NCBI RefSeq assembly: GCF_018138715.1
Contig: NZ_JAGSHX010000006.1
Location: 7,192,001-7,256,000 of the forward strand
DNA from: Streptomyces asiaticus
GTDB taxonomy: Bacteria > Actinomycetota > Actinomycetes > Streptomycetales > Streptomycetaceae
Length of the DNA stretch: 64,000 nucleotides
Direction of reading: 5' to 3'
Positions 42,129 through 50,052 of this stretch are shown here, in pieces. Position numbers and translations under genes: made by a program. Each line of letters starts with the position of its first letter. The stretch's first letter is position 1. The notes beneath the pieces are model-generated. The model saw only the letters and a list, made by a program, of their open reading frames with translations, ran no database searches and had not been told where the DNA came from.

Positions 42129-44036
42129 TCACAGCGCGCAGACCGGCGCCTTCTCCTTGTCCTTCGGTTTGTCCTTCGGTTTGTCCTTCGGTGTCGCGCA
42201 GGGGCTGGCCGCGTCGCGCGCCGTCGGCACCGTGCCGCGCGCCGGACGCTTCCGGCCGCGGCGCAGCAGCCCCACCGACCAGATCGCCACCGGTGCCAGA
42301 CACAGGGCCAGGGCGAGCACCGCCCAGATCCGCATCACCGCATGGGTGTGACCGAGGAAGATCGAGCCGACCAGCGAGGAGCCGAACACCCCCGCCCACA
42401 GCAGATGGATACGGAACGTGGAGAGCCGGTCGGGGCTGGACGAGTCGCCCTTGGGCGTGACCACGAACCGGCTGGTGCGCCGCAGCACCGCGTCGCACAG
42501 CGACTTGGCGTAGATCGGGGCGGACAGCGCCGAGAGCAGCATCCCGGCCAGCCCGCCGGAGCCCTCCGGCTCGTGCGGGGAGACGTTGTGCCGCCGGTTC
42601 CAGATGTACAGCCCGACCTGGAGCATCGCCGCGTCGCTGTAGAGCATCATCCACATCTCGGCCGGGATGTGGATCCCGGCGGCGCCCAGCACCAGGAACA
42701 GCGCGCACGACAGCGCGGAGAGGAGCCAGTTGAGCGCGGTCATCGGGTAGTACGCGATCATCAGCGAGTAGTTCAGCAGCTTGCCCGGCGACAGGGTGAA
42801 CGGGCCCTTCCAGAACTGCTTGAGCACGGTCTCGTAGGTGCCGCGGCTCCACCGCATCTGCTGGGTGAAGAAGTCCGTCCAGGTGCTCGGCCCCTCGCCG
42901 ACCGCGAGCACATCGGGGGTGTAGACCGAGCGCCACTTCTTCCGGGTCGCCGGGTTGCGGTGGCGGTGCAGCTCGAAGCCGGTGGCCATGTCCTCGGTGA
43001 TCGAGTCGTACAGCCCGCCGATCGAGCGCAGCGCGCTGATCCGCACCGCGTTGTTGGTGCCCACGAACATCGGGCCGCCGTAGGCGTTTCCGGCCCGCTG
43101 GATCAGCGCGTGGAAAAGGAACTGCTGGCTTTCGGCGGCCTTGGTGACCGGGGTGTCGTAATTCCCGTACACCTGCGGGCCGACCACGAAGGCGATATCC
43201 GGATCCCGGAAGTAACCCAGCATGCGCTCCAGGAAGTTGGGCAGCGGCACATGGTCGGTGTCCACACACGCCATGAATTCATAACCGTCGCCGTGCGCGT
43301 CCAGCCAGGCGTTGTAATTCCCGTGCTTGGTGCGCGCCCGGAAAGCGCCCTTCGGCTGGTTCCACTTCTCGATGCCCTTGCGCGAGAAGTGCCGTACGCC
43401 CAGCCGCTTGCACAGCGCCTTGACCTCGTCGTCGTCCCCCTCGTCGAGCAGCCAGACGTCCAGCGGCCCGGTGTGCCGGATCCGCACCGCCCCCTCCAGC
43501 GTGGCCCGGACCATCGCGATCGGCTCCTTGCCGGGCACGAAGCTGGTCAGGAACGCCACCCGGGTCCCAGGCGTGGCCACCACCGGCACCGGATCCCGCG
43601 CCACCAGCGTGGCATGGGCGTTGGAGACGACCGTGAACAGGCGGAACCCCTCGATCAGCGCGATCGAGACCAGCATCGCCAGATCCGCCGCCCGCTGCCA
43701 CCCCGGCGCGTAGTCGCGCTCCACCCAGTGGTCGGGGTGGAGCAGCCACAGCAGCAGCACCGCCGAGCACACCGGCGCCGCGCACAGCAGCAGCGCGGCG
43801 CGGATCCGGTGCGGCTCCTGCGCCAGCAGGCTCCGGCAGCGCACCCGGTAGGGGCGGTCCGTGGGGGCCTTGGTCAGCGGGCCCGCCAGTTCGCTGTACC
43901 GCTTGTACTCGTATACCGGGGCGGGGCGGTGGTGCGGGACGCGGGAATCCGACGCGGTACGCGCGGGCGGCGGCCCGGCTACGGCGCGTGCGGTGGCTTT
44001 CCGGGGGGAATCTCTGACGGGGGTCGGTGCAGACAT
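42129..44036 (-). CDS. Cellulose-synthase-like glycosyltransferase, family 2 (CslA-like)
   Basis: 635 residues from ATG 44036 (CGGGAG 7 bp upstream). Two N-terminal and at least four C-terminal membrane helices surround a GT2 domain with all processive-enzyme signatures: an early Asp in WLLDEGDDD, VDTDHVPLP (DxD), ITEDMATG and QQMRWSRGT (QxxRW). It should polymerise a beta-glucan and extrude it through the membrane. The C-terminus carries a tandem PKDKPKDK repeat arising from a 12-bp DNA unit (42159-42194). No glxA-type copper oxidase is beside it, so it may be an alternative cslA paralogue. The GH6 enzyme is its convergent neighbour. Confidence 0.92.
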   Translation of the reverse strand: MSAPTPVRDSPRKATARAVAGPPPARTASDSRVPHHRPAPVYEYKRYSELAGPLTKAPTDRPYRVRCRSLLAQEPHRIRAALLLCAAPVCSAVLLLWLLHPDHWVERDYAPGWQRAADLAMLVSIALIEGFRLFTVVSNAHATLVARDPVPVVATPGTRVAFLTSFVPGKEPIAMVRATLEGAVRIRHTGPLDVWLLDEGDDDEVKALCKRLGVRHFSRKGIEKWNQPKGAFRARTKHGNYNAWLDAHGDGYEFMACVDTDHVPLPNFLERMLGYFRDPDIAFVVGPQVYGNYDTPVTKAAESQQFLFHALIQRAGNAYGGPMFVGTNNAVRISALRSIGGLYDSITEDMATGFELHRHRNPATRKKWRSVYTPDVLAVGEGPSTWTDFFTQQMRWSRGTYETVLKQFWKGPFTLSPGKLLNYSLMIAYYPMTALNWLLSALSCALFLVLGAAGIHIPAEMWMMLYSDAAMLQVGLYIWNRRHNVSPHEPEGSGGLAGMLLSALSAPIYAKSLCDAVLRRTSRFVVTPKGDSSSPDRLSTFRIHLLWAGVFGSSLVGSIFLGHTHAVMRIWAVLALALCLAPVAIWSVGLLRRGRKRPARGTVPTARDAASPCATPKDKPKDKPKDKEKAPVCAL

Positions 44037-44295
44037 CTGGGCACTCCCGCGGGGCTGGCTCGAACCGAATGTCGCGCCACGATGACCCATACGGGCCATA
44101 TTCTTCAGGTCATCGCGCGAGATGAGAAGGTAACAATCCCATGGGGCATGAGCGTGCACATCGGATATTCGGCGCGCCTTTGCTGACGGTCCGTAAGGCA
44201 TCCACTCCGACGGCCCAGCGGCGCGCGTCTTACGTGATTTACATCCCGCCGTCTGGCAGGGTCGGCACCGATCGAAGCCCATCGGAATACGGAGG

Positions 44296-45504
44296 ATGGG
44301 GCGCAGTCGCCCGATGAGAGTCCTGCACATCATCTCCCGCCTCGGGGCCGGAGGAGCCGAACAGCAACTGCGGCTGCTGCTGCGCCATATGCCGGTCCGC
44401 TGTGACGTCATCGCCCTCTCGGGCCCCGGCGCCACCGCGCACGGCATCCGCGCGGACGGCATCCCGGTCACCCATCTGCCCCTGGGCGGCGGGCGCGAGC
44501 GGCAGCTCACCACCGTGCCCAGGCTGGTGCGGATCATCCGGTCCGGCGGCTACGACCTGGTGCACACCCATCTGTACCGGGCGTGTGTGCTCGGCCGGAT
44601 CGCCGCCCGGCTGGCCGGGGTGCGGGCGTTGATCGCCACCGAACACAGCCTGGGCGAGCGGCGGATCGACGGCCGTCCGCTCAACGTCGCCCTCCGCGCC
44701 CGCTATCTCGCCGCCGAGCGGCTGGGCTCGGCGACCGTCGCCGTCTCGGCCGCCGTGGCCGACCGGCTGCGCGACTGGGGCGTGCCCAACCGCCGGATCC
44801 ATCTGGTGCCCAACGGGATCGACGCCCGTCACTTCCGCTTCGAGCCGACCGCCCGGGCGGCCGCCCGGGCCCGACTCGGCATCCCCGAGCGGGCCTTCGT
44901 GGTCGGCGGGGTGGGGCGCCTGGTGGCGGACAAGCGGTTCGACACGGCGGTGCGGGCCGTCGCCGAGGTGCCGGACGCCCGGCTGCTGCTGGTCGGCGAG
45001 GGCCCCGAGCGCCCCGCCCTGGAGGACCTGTCCGCCCGGCTCGGCGTGGCCGACCGGGTCCGGCTGCTGGGGGAGCGCGACGGCGCGGTGGCCCCGGCCG
45101 ACGACCGCCCCGCGGGGCTGCCCGCGCTGCTGGCCGCCATGGACGTCCTGGTCTCGCCGTCCGCCGAGGAGGCGTTCGGTCTCGCGGCACTGGAGGGGCT
45201 GGCGGCCGGGCTGCCGGTGCTGCACACCGTCTGCCCCGCCCTCGACGAGCTGCCCGACGGCGCCGCGCCCGGCGCCCGCCGTATCGCCTCCGGCCCGGCC
45301 GCCCTCGCCGCCGCTCTGTGCGCACAGGCCGCCCAGGGCCCGCTGCGCTTCCCGGTCCCGGACGCCGTCGACCGCTACGACATCGGGCGCGGCGCCCGCC
45401 GTCTGATGGACCTCTACGACCGCACCACCACCTGCGGCCCGGACGGCTGTCTGCGGGTGCCGCCCGTCAGCCGCATGCCGCGGCGCGGCGCGCCCGCGGG
45501 CTGA
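44296..45504 (+). CDS. Glycosyltransferase family 4
   Basis: 402 residues from ATG 44296; ATG 44314 (MRVLHIISRLG) may be the actual start, since GGAGG directly abuts the first. Both GT-B halves are evident: N-terminal RLGAGGAEQQLRLLL and VHTHLYRA, C-terminal GVGRLVADKRFDTAV, LLLVGEGPERPAL and SPSAEEAFGLAALEGLAAGLPV with the nucleotide-sugar-binding Glu. It transfers a sugar to an unknown acceptor, perhaps a cell-surface polymer. It stands alone, divergent from the GT2 gene with a 259-bp gap, and its C-terminal 30 residues are Cys/Arg/Pro-rich and not conserved-looking. Confidence 0.9.
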   Translation: MGRSRPMRVLHIISRLGAGGAEQQLRLLLRHMPVRCDVIALSGPGATAHGIRADGIPVTHLPLGGGRERQLTTVPRLVRIIRSGGYDLVHTHLYRACVLGRIAARLAGVRALIATEHSLGERRIDGRPLNVALRARYLAAERLGSATVAVSAAVADRLRDWGVPNRRIHLVPNGIDARHFRFEPTARAAARARLGIPERAFVVGGVGRLVADKRFDTAVRAVAEVPDARLLLVGEGPERPALEDLSARLGVADRVRLLGERDGAVAPADDRPAGLPALLAAMDVLVSPSAEEAFGLAALEGLAAGLPVLHTVCPALDELPDGAAPGARRIASGPAALAAALCAQAAQGPLRFPVPDAVDRYDIGRGARRLMDLYDRTTTCGPDGCLRVPPVSRMPRRGAPAG

Positions 45505-45680
45505 GACGAGCCCATGTGACGGGGCGTCAGCCGCGTGGCGTGGCGTGGCGTCGCCGTCGCCGTCGGGGACGGTCAGGGCGAGGAAGCGGGGAGAGGCGAC
45601 GCGGGGGAACATGCCTCCAGCGTCTCCGCCCCGAAGGCAAAAATCGAGTGAGCTTTTGTTGCCCGAAGCGTCAGTCGCGC

Positions 45681-46440
45681 TTAATGCCGATGCGCGCTCA
45701 ATGCCGATGCGCGATGCGCCTGGGGGCTCAGGCCGCGCTCGCGCTTGAAGGCGGCGCTGAGGGCGAACGCGCTGCCGTAGCCGACCCGCCGGGCCACCGC
45801 CGCCAGGGTGTGCTCCGGATCCCGGAGCAGATCCGCCGCGAGCGCCAGCCGCCAGCCGGTCAGATACGCCATGGGCGGCTCGCCCACCAGCGCGGTGAAT
45901 CGGCGGGCCAGCGCCGCCCGCGAGACACCCGTCTCGGCGGCGAGCCCGGCCACCGTCCACGGATGGGCCGGGTTGTTCTGGAGCAGCCGCAGGGCGCGGC
46001 CCACCACCGGGTCGCCCAGCGCCCGGTACCAGCCAGGCGCCCGGGCCTCCGGCCGGGAGAACCAGGCCCGCAGCACCGAGATCAGCAGCAGATCCAGCAG
46101 CCGGTCCAGGACCGCCTCCTGCCCGGGCTCGTCCTTGACGATCTCCTCGCCGAGCCAGGGCATCAGCGGGCAGTCCCACACCCCGCCGTCCAGCGCCAGC
46201 AGCGGGGGCAGCGCGTCCAGCAGCCGCCCGCTGATCTCGCCGTCCAGCAGATAGCTGCCGATGAGCATCGTGGCCGGGCCGTCCGGGCTGTTGCCCCAGG
46301 TGCGCACCCCCAGCGCCATCGCCTCGGCCAGGTCGTGGCCGTCCGCCGTGCGGCACACCTCACCGGGGAGGATCCACGCCTGGGGCGCGGTCGCGGGGTC
46401 GTCGGCGACCGTGTACGGATCCGGGCCGCGCGCGATCGCC
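45681..46440 (-). pseudogene. AraC-family regulator, 5'-truncated
   Basis: The C-terminal AraC DNA-binding domain is complete: NNPAHPWTVAGLAAETGVSRAALARRF, then LLRDPEHTLAAVARRVGYGSAFALSAAFKRERGLSP, ending at 45681. The preceding cupin-type sensor domain begins only at ARGPDPYTVADDPATAP. Upstream of about 46440 the same frame stays open but becomes the antisense of an NmrA gene fragment and has no protein character. About 80 N-terminal residues are missing, along with the promoter. A start in the antisense part could still allow expression of a chimeric protein, but the sensor domain would be damaged. The stop region has a 13-bp direct repeat (AATGCCGATGCGC). Confidence 0.7.
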
Positions 46441-46890
46441 AACTTCGACGAGGGCGTTCTGTGCGACGGGGTGCTCGACGGCGAGATCGTCTTCCCGGCC
46501 GGGGACGTCAAGGAGCCCTTCGTGGACGCCGACGACATCGCCGAGGTCGCGGTCGCGGCGCTGACCGGGGACGCACCCGGAGACCGGACGTACGAGATCA
46601 CCGGGCCGAGGCTGCTGACGTTCGCCGAGGCGGCCGCGGAGATCGCCGGGGCGACGGGCCGCGCGGTGCGCTACGCGCCGGTCTCCGCCGAGAGTTACGG
46701 GGCCGCGCTGGTGCGCGACCACGGGCTGCCGGACGAGCTGGGGGCGTTTCTGACCGAGCTCTTCGCCACCTTGCTGGACGGGCGCAACGCGCATCTGACG
46801 GACGACGTCCGGCGCGTCCTGGGGCGCGAGCCCGGGGACTTCGCCGACTACGCGCGGCGGGCCGCGCGGGGCGGGGCCTGGGCGGGCTGA
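46441..46890 (+). pseudogene. NmrA/SDR-type NAD(P)-binding protein, 5'-truncated
   Basis: About 150 C-terminal residues of an atypical SDR: NFDEGVLCDGVLDGEIVFPAGDVKEPFVDADDIAEV..., DRTYEITGPRLLTFAEAAAEIA, ending normally with EPGDFADYARRAA. The NAD(P)-binding N-terminal half is absent. Just upstream, the DNA becomes antisense to the AraC remnant. AraC and NmrA-like genes commonly stand divergently, so one deletion that removed the shared promoter and both 5' ends explains both fragments. Confidence 0.7.
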
Positions 46891-46972
46891 AGCGCGACGG
46901 ACACCACACCGCTGCCTCACGCGGGGTGTCTGCCCTCCACGGGGCCTTACGCGGGGTGTCTTCCGCGGGGCG

Positions 46973-47994
46973 TCAGGGGAGTGGCTGTTCGGTCCAGATG
47001 CACTTGCCGGTGGGCGTGTAGCGGGTGCCCCAGCGGTGGGAGAGGGCCGAGACCAGCTGGAGTCCGCGCCCGCCCTCGTCCGTCTCCGAGGCATGGCGGA
47101 TCCGCGGGGTGGTCAAGGAGCCGTCGGTCACCTCGCAGATCAGCCCCTCGCCGCGCAGCAGCCGCAGCTCGATCGGGTCCCTGCCGTGCCGGATCGCGTT
47201 CGCGGCCAACTCGCTGACCAGCAGCTCCGCGGTGGGGTGAGCGGAGCCAGCTCCGAGCGGGTCAGCTGGTCCCGGACGTGATCGCGCGCCTCGCCCGCGG
47301 CGATCGGCCCCCCGGACAGCGGCCGGGCGACGATGTGGTCCGGGGCGAGCGCAGGGGTGCGGGCGATGAGCAGCGCCGCGTCATCGGCGGTGAGCTGCGA
47401 GAGCGCCTGGCTCACCTGGTCGTTTGCCAGCAAGGTGCCGGTGCCGTCCCGGTTCCGGGCATGGTCCCGGGCCTGGTCCCGGCCCCGGCCCTGGTCCCGG
47501 CCCCGGTCGGGAGGGTCTTCCCGCAGCCGCGCGGCGGCCCACGCGGCCAGCGCCTCGACGGCCGCCCACCGCCGCGGTGCGGGCCGCTCGGCCGGGGCCA
47601 TGAGCACCGACAGCGCGCCGGTGACCCTCCGGAGTGATCAGCGGAACCGCCAGCAGCCCGCTTCCGGCGGGCAGCGCCGGGCCCGTGCCGTCCCCGGTGC
47701 CGAGGGTCGGCGCCCACACCGGTGTGCCCTGGGCCATCGCGCGGGCCGGGGCGCCGGCGCCCCGGCCGGCTCGACCTCCGCCCAGTCCCGGGCGACCGGA
47801 CGGATCAGCCCGTGCACCGCCGTGAGCTGCGGTGACCGGGCGCCGGGGCCGCGCAGATGCACCATGCCGCCGAGTCCGCCGGTCTCCGTCACGGCGTGGT
47901 CGAGCGCGAATCCGAGCAGATCGGGGCCGCTCAGCCCGTCACCCGCCTCGGTGATCACGCGTATCCGTGCGGCGATGGCCTCATCCATGCCCAT
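46973..47994 (-). pseudogene. SpoIIE-type phosphatase/anti-sigma kinase remnant with frameshifts
   Basis: Pieces in two alternating frames read as one decayed gene. From 47994: MGMDEAIAARIRVITEAGDGLSG and GFALDHAVTETGGLGGMVHLR, a GAF-type sensor. A shift near 47750 leads to QGTPVWAPTLG and AVPLITPEG; another near 47640 to PAPRRWAAVEALAAWAAARLRE; then only the end of the PP2C domain remains (SQALSQLTADDAALLIARTPAL). A last shift near 47245 enters the ATPase end with ELxANAIRHG, ICEVTDGS and GGRGLQLVSALSHRWGTRYTPTGK. The phosphatase core is gone. Intact homologues are two to three times longer. Confidence 0.7.
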
Positions 47995-48028
47995 GGGGAA
48001 ATTTACCCCCTGGGGGTGTATGCCGGCG

Positions 48029-49114
48029 CTAACCCATCGGACGGCGGTCCACCGGGGTCAGCGGGGACCAGACGGGCAGCGTGGTGCGGCGCGGGCCCGA
48101 CCAGGGGGCCGGGACCGCGTCGATGTCCCGCGCCAGCCGATAGGCGAGCGTCTCGTAGTTCACCCGCCAGCCGCGGAAGTGCGGCCACGCCTCCTCCGCG
48201 GTGCGCTCCATCGGATAGCCGTAGGCGCGCATCCGCTCCACCCCGCGCAGGAAGTCCTCGTAGCCGAGCCGCACCGGATCGTCCGGATGCGGGTCGGCGT
48301 CGTACGGGATGCCGCGGATATCGGCGATGTCGCGCAGACAGACGAAGCCCGCCCGCAGCGCCAGCCGGGTCTGGGCCTGTGGCTGCGAGGGGTTGAAGGC
48401 CGTCCGCAGCGCCGCCGCGTCCAGCACCGCCAGCAGGGCGATCAGCCAGTTGCGGTCGGCCTTGGGGGAGCGGAAGTGGATCAGGACCGGATAGGTGGTG
48501 TGGGTCTCGCTCACCACGGCGCACCACTGCTCCCAGCCGTGGAAGAGGTCGCCGATGTCGTCCAGCAGACCCACCTGGGCGTAGCGGGCGAGGATCTCCG
48601 GGCCCCACGGCGGGGCGCCCGCCCGGGTCTGCAACAGGGTGACCTGGGTCTCGCGGCGCTGATAGGCGTTGTACAGGGTGGGCAGATAGCCGATCTGGAG
48701 ACCGACCACGATGGGGCCGGTGGCCGCCGCGCAGAAGTCGATGGCGGTCAGACTGGCCCGGCGGCTGCTGGCGAAGCCCAGGGTGAAGAGCGAGGACCCG
48801 GCCTCGTAGATCCCCTCATGGACGTCAAGACCGCTCACCGCGGCCTCCAGCAGCCCGTAGCCGATCATGAAGGAGAGCAGCCAGCCCAGCAGGGTGATCA
48901 CGATGGACACCGGCGCCACCGGGGCCAGCACCCGGTCCTTCGCCTCGATGCCGCGCAGCCGGTCGGCCAGGAAGCGGAACGGCCGGCTGACCGAGCGCTG
49001 GACGAACCCGGTGAACCCGGCCGGGGTCGGCCGGGGGATGACCAGGGTGCGCAGCACCGAGGAGAAGATTCCCAGCACGATGACGGCGCCGATGATGCCC
49101 AGCAGTACTCGCAC
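48029..49114 (-). CDS. Conserved membrane protein with a channel-like pore loop
   Basis: 361 residues, GTG start behind GGAAG. The first 165 residues contain three to four hydrophobic helices: RVLLGIIGAVIVLGIFSSVLR, a pair around IVITLLGWLLSFMIGYGLLEAA, and GPIVVGLQIGYLPTLY. Between them lies GSSLFTLGFASS, reminiscent of the P-loop of two-helix potassium channels though without the TVGYG filter. The remaining 195 residues are soluble and rich in Trp/Arg/Tyr (FHGWEQWCAVVSETHTTYPVL). Family of unknown function, common in actinomycetes. Start is well defined; it runs 36 bp after the decayed phosphatase. Confidence 0.75.
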   Translation of the reverse strand: MRVLLGIIGAVIVLGIFSSVLRTLVIPRPTPAGFTGFVQRSVSRPFRFLADRLRGIEAKDRVLAPVAPVSIVITLLGWLLSFMIGYGLLEAAVSGLDVHEGIYEAGSSLFTLGFASSRRASLTAIDFCAAATGPIVVGLQIGYLPTLYNAYQRRETQVTLLQTRAGAPPWGPEILARYAQVGLLDDIGDLFHGWEQWCAVVSETHTTYPVLIHFRSPKADRNWLIALLAVLDAAALRTAFNPSQPQAQTRLALRAGFVCLRDIADIRGIPYDADPHPDDPVRLGYEDFLRGVERMRAYGYPMERTAEEAWPHFRGWRVNYETLAYRLARDIDAVPAPWSGPRRTTLPVWSPLTPVDRRPMG

Positions 49115-49135
49115 CGCGCTTCCGTTCCGCCCACG

Positions 49136-50050
49136 TCATGTCGTGAACATCTCGGGGTGCTCGCGGACGTACTCCCGCACCCCGGTCGCGGGCCTTCCCG
49201 TGATCGTCTCGATGTCGTCGGTCCAGCGGTCGTAGCGGTTCTCCGCGTGCAGCCGCGCCATCGTGGCGAGGTGGTCGAAGAGGTGGTCGGGCAGGTCCAG
49301 CGCCTTCAGGTCGTGGTTGACCCAGGCCTCGTAGGAGACGTCCACATAGGCGACCGGCCGGCCGAGCGCGTCGGCGAACTCCTCGGCCAAGGTGGTCATG
49401 TCGACCGAGGCCGGGCCGGTCAGATGGTAGGTCCTGCCGATGTGCGAGGAGGGGTCCACCAGGATCGCCGCCACCACCGCGGCGACGTCCCGCGCCGCGA
49501 CCGGGGAGGTGCGTCCGGCGCCGAACGGCAGCCGGATCGTGCCCTCCTCCGCGATGGAGCGGTAGACGAAGACCGAGAACAGCGGATTCTCCAGGAAGAC
49601 GGTGGGCCTCAGGTGGGTGACGGGCAGCCCGGACCAGTTGAGCGCCTGCTCCGCCAGCCAGTGCTCCCGCTGCTGCGTCGACTCCGAGGTGCTGGTGAGG
49701 TCCATCTGGGAGACCGTCATCTGCGACATGTTGACCAGCGCGTCCAGCCGCGCGTAGTCACGGGCGACCGCCGCCGTGGTCATCGTCGCCTCCAGGTACG
49801 TCGGCGAGACGCTCATGCCGAAGTACATCCGCCCGCAGCCGTCCAGCACCCGGACCACATCCGGGGCGCGGGTCAGATCGCCCGCCACCACCTCCGCGCC
49901 CGTGGCGCGCAGGGCCTCGGCCCGCTCGTCCTCGCGGCGGACCATGGCGCGCACGGGCAGTTCGCGGCGGCGCAACTCCTCCACCACGGTGCGGCCGACG
50001 GCCCCGATGCTGCCCGCGGCGCCGGTCACCAGGATCGGTGGCTCGGGCAT
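49136..50050 (-). CDS. NmrA-family NAD(P)-binding protein
   Basis: 304 residues. The N-terminus has ILVTGAAGSIGAVGRTVVEEL and VRAMVRREDERAEAL, an NADP-binding atypical SDR. The middle shows THLRPTVFLENPLF and the later part ARDVAAVVAAILVDP and TYHLTGPASVDMTTLAEEFA, as in NmrA/QOR2-like redox-sensing or quinone-reducing proteins. It follows the large molybdoenzyme subunit by only 2 bp and so belongs to the same leftward operon. Confidence 0.92.
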   Translation of the reverse strand: MPEPPILVTGAAGSIGAVGRTVVEELRRRELPVRAMVRREDERAEALRATGAEVVAGDLTRAPDVVRVLDGCGRMYFGMSVSPTYLEATMTTAAVARDYARLDALVNMSQMTVSQMDLTSTSESTQQREHWLAEQALNWSGLPVTHLRPTVFLENPLFSVFVYRSIAEEGTIRLPFGAGRTSPVAARDVAAVVAAILVDPSSHIGRTYHLTGPASVDMTTLAEEFADALGRPVAYVDVSYEAWVNHDLKALDLPDHLFDHLATMARLHAENRYDRWTDDIETITGRPATGVREYVREHPEMFTT

Positions 50051-50052
50051 GG

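Noticed and set aside
44239..46356. A 700-codon leftward frame over the GT4 gene
   Set aside because: Antisense to a complete GT4 glycosyltransferase; no domain of its own.
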